Shown here in pieces: positions 8,746 through 17,109 of a stretch of 64,000 nt of DNA (within the stretch, counting starts at the first letter, position 1; each line of letters begins with the position of its first letter). The notes below the pieces were generated by a model. The model was not told the DNA's origin. It ran no database searches and saw nothing but the letters and a program-made list of their open reading frames with translations. The translations under genes were made by a program, and so were the position numbers. The stretch is from assembly GCF_900115545.1 (NCBI RefSeq), contig NZ_FOWV01000008.1:124001-188000 (forward strand), given 5' to 3'. This DNA comes from Ralstonia sp. NFACC01. GTDB lineage: Bacteria; Pseudomonadota; Gammaproteobacteria; Burkholderiales; Burkholderiaceae.

Positions 8746-9309
8746 CTATTGCGACGAGCGCGGTGCCGGCCATCGCCGCATTGCACCGGGCGTTTCGGGC
8801 ATCTGCTGCAGTGGTGTCTTCGTCAACACGTAATGGTGATGCCGCCCGCTGCGGTCTGCAATGTCGAAGAGATAGCTGCCTTCCGGAACCACCATCGTCG
8901 CGAACGACGGTGGCATGGTGCCGGAGTTCACCGGGTCTGGGTTGGCTTGCCGCATCAGAGAGAAGAAGTTGACCTCGCCCGTCAACGCATCGCACTGCAT
9001 GGCGGTGTAGCGTTGGTTTTCGACATACCACCCTCGGCAGTCGGAGCCGGCCAGCGTTATTGCGCCGGTGGTCGGGCCCATCATCTGCAGGCTGAGCTGG
9101 TCTGAGCCGTCTTGCTTGCTGACGAAGGCTTGCGTATAGCCGTGGCCATCGTCGTTGCGGCTGTCTGTGATGGTGTAGCGGCCGGCCAGTTCATTGGCGG
9201 CCCGCTGCAGCGCGAGCTTCTGCTGTTCGGGCGTGCGGGGGTCTTGATAGCTGACGCACCCAGCGAGAGGCGCGATGGCGCAGAGCGTTGCGATGGTGCG
9301 AGCGAGCAT
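8746..9309 (-). CDS. Predicted lipoprotein, function unknown
   Basis: 187 residues. The N-terminus MLARTIATLCAIAPLAGC is a lipoprotein signal with lipobox LAGC, so the mature protein is lipid-anchored at Cys18. The remainder looks like a small beta-rich domain (GRYTITDSRND, GSYLFDIADRSGRHHHYVL). No enzymatic motif is seen. It precedes the Ala-Pro-Glu repeat protein on the same strand by 76 bases, and the two may be co-transcribed. Confidence 0.75.
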   Translation of the reverse strand: MLARTIATLCAIAPLAGCVSYQDPRTPEQQKLALQRAANELAGRYTITDSRNDDGHGYTQAFVSKQDGSDQLSLQMMGPTTGAITLAGSDCRGWYVENQRYTAMQCDALTGEVNFFSLMRQANPDPVNSGTMPPSFATMVVPEGSYLFDIADRSGRHHHYVLTKTPLQQMPETPGAMRRWPAPRSSQ

Positions 9310-9417
9310 GATCGTGGCGGTTCCTTGGCGAACGGATTTTACGCCGGACTTGGAACACCAAATGCGAGGTTCCGAGGCCTAAAACAGCGAGGCCGGGCCG
9401 CGCTTTTTCCCCGCAGG

Positions 9418-9879
9418 TCACACGTCATGCCAGTGGTGGAAGGTCGCGGCTTGCCCGTGGTACACGCCGTCGCTGTCGATCAGATTCCACACGGTGCCGC
9501 CCTCAATCCAGAATCGCCTTCCGGAGCGCGAGATGCGCACGCCCCGATAACCGGTGGCGAACCCGCGTGTGCGTACCGATTCGAGCAATTGCGCGCGTTC
9601 TTCGCGGTTTGGTTGCTCTGCTGAAAAACGCGACCGCAACGCCGTGATGCCGTTCCAATCGTATTCAAAGCAGCGCTGCGCGGCCCGGTTCGCGTAGATG
9701 AAGCACGGGTCGGCATCGGTGTTGTGTGCCAGCAGGCAGAAGGGCGCGTCTTCGTAAAGCCATCGGGCCGCGTCGGTGCGGGTGGCGGCGTTGTCGAACA
9801 GCGGCACGCCGACAAGCCGCTGGTGGCTCTCGGCAAGGAGGTTGAAGAACTGCGGGTCCAGGCTCAGGGATACCGTCAT
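9418..9879 (-). CDS. MEKHLA-domain protein
   Basis: 153 residues made almost entirely of a MEKHLA domain, a PAS-like fold known from plant HD-ZIP III proteins and from bacteria. Diagnostic stretches are SHQRLVGVPL, LYEDAPFCLLAHNTD, FIYANRAAQRCFEYDW and RFWIEGGTVWNL. It is probably a cytosolic ligand-binding or redox-sensing protein; no output domain is attached. The start MTVSLSLDPQ is the first Met that gives a protein-like N-terminus. Same strand as, and 55 bases downstream of, the GNAT gene. Confidence 0.85.
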   Translation of the reverse strand: MTVSLSLDPQFFNLLAESHQRLVGVPLFDNAATRTDAARWLYEDAPFCLLAHNTDADPCFIYANRAAQRCFEYDWNGITALRSRFSAEQPNREERAQLLESVRTRGFATGYRGVRISRSGRRFWIEGGTVWNLIDSDGVYHGQAATFHHWHDV

Positions 9880-9934
9880 CGCGTTGTTTCGGTCGTCTTC
9901 AAGAAGGGCGGCTCGGGATTCTAGCAACCGCGCG

Positions 9935-10399
9935 CTACAGCGTCCGACCCAGGAACAGCGTGCCCGGCACCGGGTTGAACGTGATCTGCGGTGCGGGCGT
10001 AAAGCCCAGCGACAGGTAGAGCTGCTGCGCGGCTTTGAACTCGGGCAGTACGTCCAGACACATGCGGGCATAGCCGGCGGCCTTGGCGTCTTGCAGCAGG
10101 CGCTCGACAAGGCGGCGGCCGAGCTGCTCGCCGCGTGCAGCGGGGCGGACGTAGACGCGCTTCATCTCGCACGTGGTTGCATCCACCTCACGAAACGCGG
10201 CGCAACCGACCACGGCATCGGCTTTCCAGGCCAGCAGCAATTGCCCGCGCGGCGCGGCGTAATTGCCGGGCAGGGCAGCAAACTCGGCTTCGTAGTCCTG
10301 GAAATCCAGGCTGACGCTGGGGCTTGCCACGTATTCACGAAAGATGGCCTGCACGGCGGCCATGTCGGCAGGAAACTGCGCGGGGCGGATCTCGATCAT
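9935..10399 (-). CDS. GNAT-family N-acetyltransferase
   Basis: 154 residues covering one GNAT fold. The acetyl-CoA pyrophosphate-binding segment is RVYVRPAARGEQLGRRLVERLL (motif A, about residues 80-101). It is followed by MCLDVLPEFKAAQQLYLSLGF, the typical motif B. The substrate is unknown. The start MIEIRPAQF follows an AGAAGGA site. A terminator just upstream separates it from the solute-binding protein gene on the same strand. Confidence 0.9.
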   Translation of the reverse strand: MIEIRPAQFPADMAAVQAIFREYVASPSVSLDFQDYEAEFAALPGNYAAPRGQLLLAWKADAVVGCAAFREVDATTCEMKRVYVRPAARGEQLGRRLVERLLQDAKAAGYARMCLDVLPEFKAAQQLYLSLGFTPAPQITFNPVPGTLFLGRTL

Positions 10400-10434
10400 C
10401 GGGTTCACGTCCTTCTGGTGATGGGCAGGCAGAA

Positions 10435-10459
10435 ACAAAAAATCCGCCTCGGGAGGCGG
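10435..10459 (-). terminator. Rho-independent terminator after the solute-binding protein gene
   Basis: On the minus strand CCGCCT-CCCG-AGGCGG forms a 6-bp stem with a 4-base loop, followed directly by ATTTTTTGTTTC. It lies downstream of the gene at 10595-11746. Confidence 0.8.
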
Positions 10460-10594
10460 GTTCGGCTGGCTTGGCGCCACACACTACCGTCCCGTTGGCG
10501 GGGCGGTGCGAATCATCTGCAGGGTGGTGGCGGGCGCGCGTTGCATGGCGCCATGTTGCCACCGGTGTGCGTTGGGGCACAAGTTGCGCATGGC

Positions 10595-11746
10595 TTAACC
10601 GACCAGGTGGCCGTTGCTGCCAATCATCGTCACGTCCACGTAGTCGAGCCCGGCGTGGTTGCTGCGGTCGTAATGAACACGCACGCCGCCAAAGTCACGT
10701 GTGCCAAAGCCTTCCAGCGCCTGGATGAAGCCGTCGCGCGTGGGGTTGTTGCCGCAGGCCTTCAGGCCCTCCACGATGACGCGGGCGGTGAGGAAGCCCT
10801 CCACCGCTTCGTAGGTCTGGTTGCTGTGGTCGCCAAACTTGTCGTTGGCCTCGCGAAACGCGCGCACCAGCGGCTGGGTCCGCGCGTTGGGGCCCGGCAT
10901 GACCTGCGTGACAGCCACGCCATGGGCCAGCGTGCCGGCCTTCTCGAACACGGTCTTGGGCGTGGTGACGGACAGAATCCACGGCTGCGGCAACGGCACC
11001 GGGCCGTGCTTGGCCTGATAGCGCATCAGCATGTCGGCCACCGAGGTGGGCGAGGTGAACAGCAGCGTTGTCTGCGGGTTGGCGGCGGCAATCTTGTCGA
11101 CCACCATGTCGATGTCGTCGCCCTTGGCGTTGTGCGGGATGAGCGCGACGATCTGCGCGCCAAACTTGTTGGCTGCAGCCTTGGCGGCGTCCGCATTGCC
11201 GGAGCCAAAGGGGTTGTCCTGGTAGACCACGGCCACGCGCTTGAGCCCGATGGTGGTGGCGTGCTGGACCATCTTCGTGACTTCGTCGGCGTAGCTGGCG
11301 CGCGTGTGGAACAGTGGTGCGCTCGCTTTGCGGGCGGCGGTGGCGCCGGTCATGGCGCCCACCATCGGCAGGCGGTATTGCTCCAGCAGCGGCAACGCGG
11401 CGATGGTGTTACCGGTGCCGCCCATGCATACCAGCCCGAACACGCCTTCCTGCACCAGCGTCTTGACGTTGGCCACGGCCTTGTCTGGCAGGTAGTTGTC
11501 TTCCAGCCGCTTGACGACCAGCTTGCGTCCGGCCACGCCGCCCTGGGCATTGACCTGTTCGAAGCCGGCCAGCAGGCCATTGGTGTAGTTCTTGTACAAC
11601 CCGCCCCATACGCTGTCGAACCCAACCGTCTGCCCAAAGACGATCTTGTCTGCGAACACGCCGGCTTCCGCCGCGCGTGCCATGGGCGACAGCATCATTG
11701 CGCCGCCCAGTGCTACCGAACTCCGTACGAATTGCCTCCGGTCCAT
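10595..11746 (-). CDS. ABC transporter periplasmic substrate-binding protein, branched-chain amino acid type
   Basis: 383 residues of the type I periplasmic-binding fold (LivJ/LivK-like). A twin-arginine style leader (DRRQFVRSSVALGGAMML) ends at SPMARAAEA. The mature protein keeps the family landmarks VFGLVCMGGTGNTIAALPLL, VVYQDNPFGSGNADAA and ILSVTTPKTVFEKAG. It should capture an amino acid or aromatic-type ligand in the periplasm. No permease or ATPase gene is nearby, so it is an orphan that must share a transporter encoded elsewhere or act as a sensor. GGAG precedes the ATG. Confidence 0.9.
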   Translation of the reverse strand: MDRRQFVRSSVALGGAMMLSPMARAAEAGVFADKIVFGQTVGFDSVWGGLYKNYTNGLLAGFEQVNAQGGVAGRKLVVKRLEDNYLPDKAVANVKTLVQEGVFGLVCMGGTGNTIAALPLLEQYRLPMVGAMTGATAARKASAPLFHTRASYADEVTKMVQHATTIGLKRVAVVYQDNPFGSGNADAAKAAANKFGAQIVALIPHNAKGDDIDMVVDKIAAANPQTTLLFTSPTSVADMLMRYQAKHGPVPLPQPWILSVTTPKTVFEKAGTLAHGVAVTQVMPGPNARTQPLVRAFREANDKFGDHSNQTYEAVEGFLTARVIVEGLKACGNNPTRDGFIQALEGFGTRDFGGVRVHYDRSNHAGLDYVDVTMIGSNGHLVG

Positions 11747-11884
11747 ACCTGTCTCCGCCCCTTGTTTTATTGGTGGTGTGGCAGGAGTGTCGAAAAGGTG
11801 AGCGCCGACCGAAATGGCGGATAACCCTGAGGTGAGAATTGTTGAGATACCGGATGCGCGGGCTGCAGGCCGTGGTGTCGTGCG

Positions 11885-12568
11885 CTAATGGGCTGCGACG
11901 ACGGGGCAGCCGCATGGGAGGACGAACGCAGCATCGTTGTTCCCGGCCAACTCGAAGTACACGCTGCCGGGGGGCAGCAGATCGATGATGCGGAACGCGC
12001 CTCTGGCGTTGAAGATGATGGCGTGAGACACCAGCGACACCATCACCGACCCATCTGCATGGCGCGCATTGGTGGGGTCGGACAGGGCTGGTAACGTCCA
12101 GCCGCTCAAGCCGGCGCGCACCATGGCCGCGAGGATGTCGGCATGGGCGTCTTCGGCACAGGCCGGTGGAGGGTCAATCTTGCTGAGTTCTTTGCGCAAG
12201 CGGTGCAGGCGCTGCCGCGTTTCCAGCGTCCGCAAGGCTTTGACCCGGGTTGGCGCGGCGGGCTGGCGTGCAGCGGTGGATTTAGGCAACTGCGTGAGCC
12301 CGGGACTGGGCGCCCGGGGTGCGCAGGCGGGTTGTTGCGCAACGCGCGTCAGCGGCCCGGCGTGGTGGCCGTCAGACGGGTTGTCATGCCGTGGCGGGAT
12401 ACCGTTCGCGCTGCTGATCTTCGACATCGAGGGTGGTTTGCACTGATTGGAGGCCAGAGGTTGACGGTCATGCACGTGGTGTTGCGCATGACCGTCGGGC
12501 CCCGCACGGCCGCTTGTAGCGACCTGCCGAGAGGGCGGCATCTTAGGCAACTGCTGCGGTTGCGTCAC
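11885..12568 (-). CDS. Hypothetical protein, start uncertain
   Basis: Up to 227 residues from a GTG. An alternative start is the ATG at 12427, giving 180 residues. The N-terminal half is Pro/Ala/His-rich and disordered. The C-terminal part (RLHRLRKELSKIDPPP, then AAMVRAGLSGWTLPAL, FELAGNNDAAFVLPCGCPVVAAH) looks like a folded domain, but I do not recognise it. No signal peptide. Same strand as the solute-binding protein, 138 bases upstream of it. Confidence 0.5.
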   Translation of the reverse strand: MTQPQQLPKMPPSRQVATSGRAGPDGHAQHHVHDRQPLASNQCKPPSMSKISSANGIPPRHDNPSDGHHAGPLTRVAQQPACAPRAPSPGLTQLPKSTAARQPAAPTRVKALRTLETRQRLHRLRKELSKIDPPPACAEDAHADILAAMVRAGLSGWTLPALSDPTNARHADGSVMVSLVSHAIIFNARGAFRIIDLLPPGSVYFELAGNNDAAFVLPCGCPVVAAH

Positions 12569-12909
12569 CCCTCAGCCGCGTGTTACGGCGGTGTGTATTC
12601 GCCAATGAGGACAGCTTTTCGGGGGCGAGCACAAATCGGATGGGCCTTCGACTGAGCCAAGAAAACCCGCCTTTCCTCGTCTCGTCAGTCAGTACCCTCA
12701 TCGTGGGCTGAGCGTCGTGGCCGCTATGCGTCTGAGCCACGCATCCAATGTCGCACTCGTCGCTATGCCGCAACATCCACGCACGATTGAACATCGCCAC
12801 CCACGCTTCGCTCCACACCAAACCGTTTCCCGCACGGCCAAAGCCCATCCCCGCTACGATCCTCCCGTATCCAGTTGCGGCCCTAGCCGCCAAAACAGGA
12901 GGGCACTCC
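12569..12909. other. Intergenic region between a hypothetical gene and the DMT exporter
   Basis: 341 bases. It should hold the promoter of the DMT exporter. A minus-strand reading frame crosses it but overlaps the exporter start and has no protein-like character. No hairpin, repeat or RNA gene is recognised. Confidence 0.5.
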
Positions 12910-13827
12910 GTGCCGCACACCGACACGCCCCCATCCAGCCACGCCACCGATCTGGCCCTGCTCTTCACGCTGTCGACCTTGTGGGGCGCGTCTTATACCT
13001 TCATCCGGATCGGCGTGGAGACCATTCCGCCGCTCACCTTCATTGCCGCCAGAACGTTGATCGCGGCGGCGTTGCTGTTGCTGTGGATGCGCAGTCGCAA
13101 CGTCCGCATGCCGCGCGACAGGCGAGTATGGATGCGCTTTGGCGTGCAGGCATTGCTCAACAGCGTTGTGCCCTTCACGCTCATCGCGTGGGCCGAGCGC
13201 TCGGTGGGGGCGAGTCTGGCGACCATCCTGAATTCGACGTCGCCCGTGATGGTGTTTGTGGCGACGGTGCTCATCACGCGGCACGAGCCGGTGTCGTTGC
13301 GCAAGCTGATCGGCGTGGTTGCCGGGTTTGTCGGCACGTGTCTGGTGGTTGGTCCGAGCGCGCTCGATGGGCTGGGTGGGCAGCTTGTTCCGCAACTGGC
13401 CATCGTGGCGGCCACGGCGTGCTATGCAGGTGCGGCCATCTACGGCCGGTCTTTCAAGGGGCTGCATCCTGCGGCGCCGGCTACCGGCTCGTTGCTGGTG
13501 GGGGCGTTGGTGCTCACGCCCGCGAGCCTGCTTGTTGATCACCCTTGGGCGCTTGAGCCTTCTGCGCGTTCGTTGATGGCGTTGGTGGCGCTGGCGGGGC
13601 TCTCCACGGCGCTGGCCTTTGCCATCTACTTCCGGCTCATCCAGACGCTGGGTGCGATCGGTACCACCGCGCAGGCCTATCTGCGTGTGCCGATTGGCGT
13701 GGCGATCGGCGTGGTGTTGCTGGGGGAATCGTTGCCCTCTTCGGCGTGGATCGGGCTTGCGTGTGTGGTGGCGGGGGTGGCGGCGATGTCGATGCCGGGC
13801 CGGGCCACGCAAATGCGGCGGGCGTAG
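12910..13827 (+). CDS. DMT-superfamily (EamA) transporter
   Basis: 305 residues with ten predicted membrane segments in two EamA repeats (first repeat starts LLFTLSTLWGASYTFIRIGV; second starts LVPQLAIVAATACYAGAAIY). The GTG start is chosen because an excellent AGGAGG lies seven bases upstream and upstream in-frame sequence is not membrane-like. Family members export amino acids, metabolites or toxic cations at the inner membrane; the substrate is not predictable here. Confidence 0.9.
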   Translation: MPHTDTPPSSHATDLALLFTLSTLWGASYTFIRIGVETIPPLTFIAARTLIAAALLLLWMRSRNVRMPRDRRVWMRFGVQALLNSVVPFTLIAWAERSVGASLATILNSTSPVMVFVATVLITRHEPVSLRKLIGVVAGFVGTCLVVGPSALDGLGGQLVPQLAIVAATACYAGAAIYGRSFKGLHPAAPATGSLLVGALVLTPASLLVDHPWALEPSARSLMALVALAGLSTALAFAIYFRLIQTLGAIGTTAQAYLRVPIGVAIGVVLLGESLPSSAWIGLACVVAGVAAMSMPGRATQMRRA

Positions 13828-13858
13828 CGCGGCGCAACCGCATCACCGCGTCACCGCA

Positions 13859-14788
13859 TCAACCTTCGCGATCCCCCACATTGCTCGCGGCCAGCCGCTT
13901 GAGTTCGGCCCGCGCCGCAGCCAGCCGGGAATGCAGCACCGTGTTCTCGATCAACAACAGCAGCAGTACAAAGCTCGCCCCCAACAACCCGAACACGCGG
14001 CCGGCATAGAAGCCGAGGTCATACCGCCCGCCGTTGAATACGGTGCTGAGCGCGACATCGCAGATCCACACGCACAGCACGACCATCAGCCAGATGTCGA
14101 GCGTCAGGTGCGGGCGGCTGCGCCAGAGCACGACCAGCGCGACCATGCAAAAGCACCATGTGCTGCCGGCCACGAACCCCATGACGGGCGTGTAGCGGTT
14201 GGCCGCCATGATGGTGGGCAGCAGGTGTTCGCCGGCGGTGGCCAGTGCCACGCACGCTGCCGCTGCGCCCAGCACGGCCGCCACGGTGCCCAGTGCCGTT
14301 TGCCGCGTCAGCGTGTGGGCGGGGAAGCGGTCAGGCTCGCGCTCTTCCTGGGCCTTGAGCACGGCGTAAGCGATGACAAACAACGGAAAGCCCGCGTGCC
14401 AGAACATGTAGATCCAGGCGGTGCTCTGCGGCCCGGCGCCCAGCAGGCCGCCGGATGCGAACAGGCCCGGAAATGACAGCAGATGCCCCACCGCCGTGGC
14501 GGCCGTGAAGAGGTAGCCGCTGGCGAGCGCCAGCATTGCGCGCGACCGTGTGATGGCGAATTGCCCGAAGAGCAGCGCCGCGGTAATCAGGTCATTGAGG
14601 ATGAGGGCCGACTCGTAAATCGGCACGAACGACGGAAGTTGCGCCAACTGCACCTTGGCGAACGGCACGGCCGACATCAGCACCACGAGCGACAGCACGG
14701 CCACCGCTTGCGCCATCCAATACGTCCGGCGTCCCGGAGAGAGGCTCAACAACAGGCCTCGCTGCATGTCCAGCGTTTCCGATATCAC
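13859..14788 (-). CDS. Stand-alone MASE4 membrane sensor domain protein
   Basis: 309 residues, nearly all membrane. Residues about 20-285 match the MASE4 integral-membrane sensor domain (FVPIYESALILNDLITAALL, TAWIYMFWHAGFPLFVIAYA). This domain normally sits in front of a GGDEF or histidine kinase module. Here the protein ends after a short coiled coil (LAAARAELKRLAASN) with no output domain. The GTG start follows AGGGGG at good spacing. The stop is 31 bases from the DMT gene stop, so no missing output domain is encoded in the adjacent bases. It may signal through a partner recruited by the coiled coil (inference). Confidence 0.85.
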   Translation of the reverse strand: MISETLDMQRGLLLSLSPGRRTYWMAQAVAVLSLVVLMSAVPFAKVQLAQLPSFVPIYESALILNDLITAALLFGQFAITRSRAMLALASGYLFTAATAVGHLLSFPGLFASGGLLGAGPQSTAWIYMFWHAGFPLFVIAYAVLKAQEEREPDRFPAHTLTRQTALGTVAAVLGAAAACVALATAGEHLLPTIMAANRYTPVMGFVAGSTWCFCMVALVVLWRSRPHLTLDIWLMVVLCVWICDVALSTVFNGGRYDLGFYAGRVFGLLGASFVLLLLLIENTVLHSRLAAARAELKRLAASNVGDREG

Positions 14789-14991
14789 GTTGGCCCCCTT
14801 GCGGTGACTGTGTCACTCGTTCGCTTTTGCTTCTGGTGTGATTTGCGGTGCGACCGCGATCCGATTGTGCTGCCGGCGGCGGCTTGCGGTGGTGCGCCCC
14901 GCGCATCTTGGTGGGGCTGGCGACCGACGTCTTATAGACGCGTGATAGTCAGCCGCCCGCCCAATGTCAAAGCGGCGAAGGGGTAGGCCGT

Positions 14992-15564
14992 TCAGGTCTG
15001 GCGCCGTAGCTGCTTCCACAGCTTGGCGAGGATGCGCTGGAGCGCGGCGCATTCGGTTTCGTCCAGGCAGGCGACGAGCGCTTCGCAGGTGTCCCAGAAC
15101 GTGGGCAGGGCCTGGGCGAGCAGGGCTCGGCCCGCATCAGTCAGGGTGAGGGAAAAGCTGCGCCGGTCTTCTGTGCTCAGTGCACGCTGCAGCAGGCCGC
15201 GCTTCTCCAGCCAATCCAGCACGCCCGTGACGGTTGAGCGCGTGATGCCGAAGTAGTCCGCCATGGCCGACGGCGTGACTTCCTTGCTGTCGATCAGCCC
15301 CCGCTCGGCCAGGCCAAAAAACATCAGCACATCAAGCTTGTTTTCCGACAGGCCCAGCGCGGCCAGGGAGGCATCAACACGCGGGCCGATGTCGTCGGAC
15401 AGCCACAGCAACAGCATGCCAATCCCGGCGCGGCCCTGATGGGTGCCGCGCCGCGCAGTCTTCTTCATCAGGGCGAGGTGCGGCTGCATAGCGAGCGCAA
15501 GGTCCTGGTCGATGTCGTCTTCGCGGGAGGCGGTGCGATCGGATGCGGCGTTGCGTTGCTTCAT
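14992..15564 (-). CDS. MarR-family transcriptional regulator
   Basis: 190 residues with a MarR winged helix: LGLSENKLDVLMFFG, then SAMADYFGITRSTVTGVLDWLEKRGL as recognition helix, and the wing STEDRRSFSLTLTDAGR. A 30-residue N-terminal extension precedes the first dimerisation helix. It is divergent from the VOC/enoyl-CoA hydratase operon, and a perfect palindrome lies between them, so it very likely represses that operon and itself, relieved by an aromatic acid or CoA thioester (inference). Confidence 0.92.
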   Translation of the reverse strand: MKQRNAASDRTASREDDIDQDLALAMQPHLALMKKTARRGTHQGRAGIGMLLLWLSDDIGPRVDASLAALGLSENKLDVLMFFGLAERGLIDSKEVTPSAMADYFGITRSTVTGVLDWLEKRGLLQRALSTEDRRSFSLTLTDAGRALLAQALPTFWDTCEALVACLDETECAALQRILAKLWKQLRRQT

Positions 15565-15628
15565 GACGAAAGGCCTGGGCAGGCGATATGGACCGTGTGT
15601 GAAGACGGATTATACGCATCACATAAAA

Positions 15629-15661
15629 TACGGTTTACAGATAGTACGGTTTACGTACTAT
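15629..15661. promoter_or_regulatory. Palindromic operator for the divergent MarR regulator
   Basis: ATAGTACG-GTTTA-CGTACTAT (15641-15661) is a perfect 8-bp inverted repeat with a 5-base spacer. A direct repeat TACGGTTTAC occurs at 15629-15638 and 15645-15654. The region is strikingly AT-rich and lies between the MarR gene start and the VOC gene start. Confidence 0.75.
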
Positions 15662-15749
15662 ACTGCGGCCAGTCGGCATCGGATGCCCGGATGCCGCACT
15701 TGATCAACGCGGGGCCGCCTGGCCGCGCACAACGCTTAAGGAAGACGCT

Positions 15750-16205
15750 ATGTCAGTCAAAGTCGTGGGGCTGCATCACGTAGGTTTTCGGGTGCCGCAG
15801 GGGCAAGCCGATGCCACCCTGGAGTTCTATCGCGACGTGCTGTCGCTGCCGCTCGATGCCACACGCTGGAAGATCCGGGGCATTTATGGGTCGTGGATCG
15901 ACCTGCCCAATGGCACGCAGGTCCACATCCTCGGCTGCGACGGGGTGTCGGATTACGCCCGCGCGCCGGATGAAGACCCGGTGTCGAACCACCTGGCGCT
16001 GGCCGTGGAGGATGTGCTGGCCGCAGAGCAGGCCCTGATTGCGCGTGGCGTGCGCTACTTCTCGCTCGACAACGTAGCTTCGCCCGGGCTGAAGCAACTG
16101 TTCCTGCGGGACCCGGCGGGCAACATGGTCGAGCTACATCAGGCCAGCGCGCGCCGGCCCGGCGTGGCGGCTGACAGCCAGCACGCAGCTACTGGCAACG
16201 CCTGA
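15750..16205 (+). CDS. VOC-superfamily (glyoxalase/dioxygenase-like) protein
   Basis: 151 residues with two beta-alpha-beta-beta-beta modules. Possible metal ligands are GLHHVGFRV near the N-terminus, NHLALAVEDV in the middle and NMVELHQA at the end, the usual His/His/Glu set. It could be a glyoxalase-type isomerase or extradiol dioxygenase-like protein acting on a CoA or aromatic intermediate. GGAAGA precedes the start. It is followed 66 bases later by an enoyl-CoA hydratase, and the pair appears to be one operon under the divergent MarR regulator. Confidence 0.88.
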   Translation: MSVKVVGLHHVGFRVPQGQADATLEFYRDVLSLPLDATRWKIRGIYGSWIDLPNGTQVHILGCDGVSDYARAPDEDPVSNHLALAVEDVLAAEQALIARGVRYFSLDNVASPGLKQLFLRDPAGNMVELHQASARRPGVAADSQHAATGNA

Positions 16206-16271
16206 GTGCGGCGCGCGCGCGGCAGAGATAGACTGGTGCCCACCCGGGCACCAGCCTGCAAAGGAGTGCGC

Positions 16272-17075
16272 ATGCAACCTCACCCCACCACCAATGCCGC
16301 CACCGAGGCACTCGTCTTGCGTGACGACCACGAGGGCGTCGTTACCCTGCGGCTGAATCGGCCCCTGCAGTTCAACGCGTTGTCAGAAGCCATGCTCGAT
16401 GCGCTGCAGCGCGCATTGGACGACATTGCGCTAGATGCGACGGTGCGCTGCGTGGTGCTCGGCGCCGAGGGCAAGGCGTTCTGCGCCGGACACGATTTGC
16501 GCGAAATGCGCGGTACGCCCGACCTTGCGTACTACCAGGCTTTGTTTGCGCGGTGCAGCGTGGTGATGCAGGCGATTCAGGCGCTGCCCGTGCCTGTCAT
16601 CGCGCGCGTGCATGGCGTGGCAACAGCGGCCGGCTGCCAATTGGTCGGCAGTTGCGACCTGGCCATCGCTTCAGACACCGCGCGATTTGCGGTGTCAGGT
16701 ATCAATGTCGGCCTGTTCTGCTCGACGCCTGCGGTGGCACTGTCGCGCAACGTGCTTGCGAAGCGCGCGTTCGACATGCTGGTAACGGGCCGCTTTATCG
16801 ATGCGGCTACGGCCGCGGACTGGGGCCTCATCAACGAGGCCGTACCCGCGGAGGAACTGGATGCCGCCGTGGCTCGCAAGGTGGCGGACATCGTCTCGAA
16901 GAGCCCCGTCGCCATCCGCTATGGCAAGGCGATGTTCTATCGGCAACGGCAGATGCCGCTTTCCGATGCTTATGCTTACGCGGGCGATGTCATGGCCCGC
17001 AACATGATGGAAGAAGACGCCGGCGAGGGCATCGACGCCTTCCTGGAAAAGCGCCCCGCCCGCTGGCGTTCATAA
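16272..17075 (+). CDS. Enoyl-CoA hydratase/isomerase family protein
   Basis: 267 residues of the crotonase fold. Oxyanion-hole segments are GKAFCAGHDLREM (about residues 74-86) and VHGVATAAGCQLVGSCDLAI (about 115-134). The second catalytic Glu position of classical hydratases is not obviously present, as in the ECHDC3-like subgroup, so the reaction is uncertain. It acts in cytosolic acyl-CoA or aromatic-acid catabolism. AAGGAG stands five bases before the ATG. Operon partner of the VOC protein. Confidence 0.9.
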   Translation: MQPHPTTNAATEALVLRDDHEGVVTLRLNRPLQFNALSEAMLDALQRALDDIALDATVRCVVLGAEGKAFCAGHDLREMRGTPDLAYYQALFARCSVVMQAIQALPVPVIARVHGVATAAGCQLVGSCDLAIASDTARFAVSGINVGLFCSTPAVALSRNVLAKRAFDMLVTGRFIDAATAADWGLINEAVPAEELDAAVARKVADIVSKSPVAIRYGKAMFYRQRQMPLSDAYAYAGDVMARNMMEEDAGEGIDAFLEKRPARWRS

Positions 17076-17109
17076 GCGCCGTCGGGGCGCGACTTCTCAC
17101 GCAGCCTCA

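Noticed and set aside
9776-11824. 682-codon plus-strand open frame
   Set aside because: Antisense to the solute-binding protein and GNAT genes; composition is Gly/His/Arg/Val-rich without motifs, an artefact of high third-position GC.
12543-12968. 141-codon minus-strand open frame
   Set aside because: Overlaps the well-supported GTG start of the DMT exporter and has no protein-like pattern.
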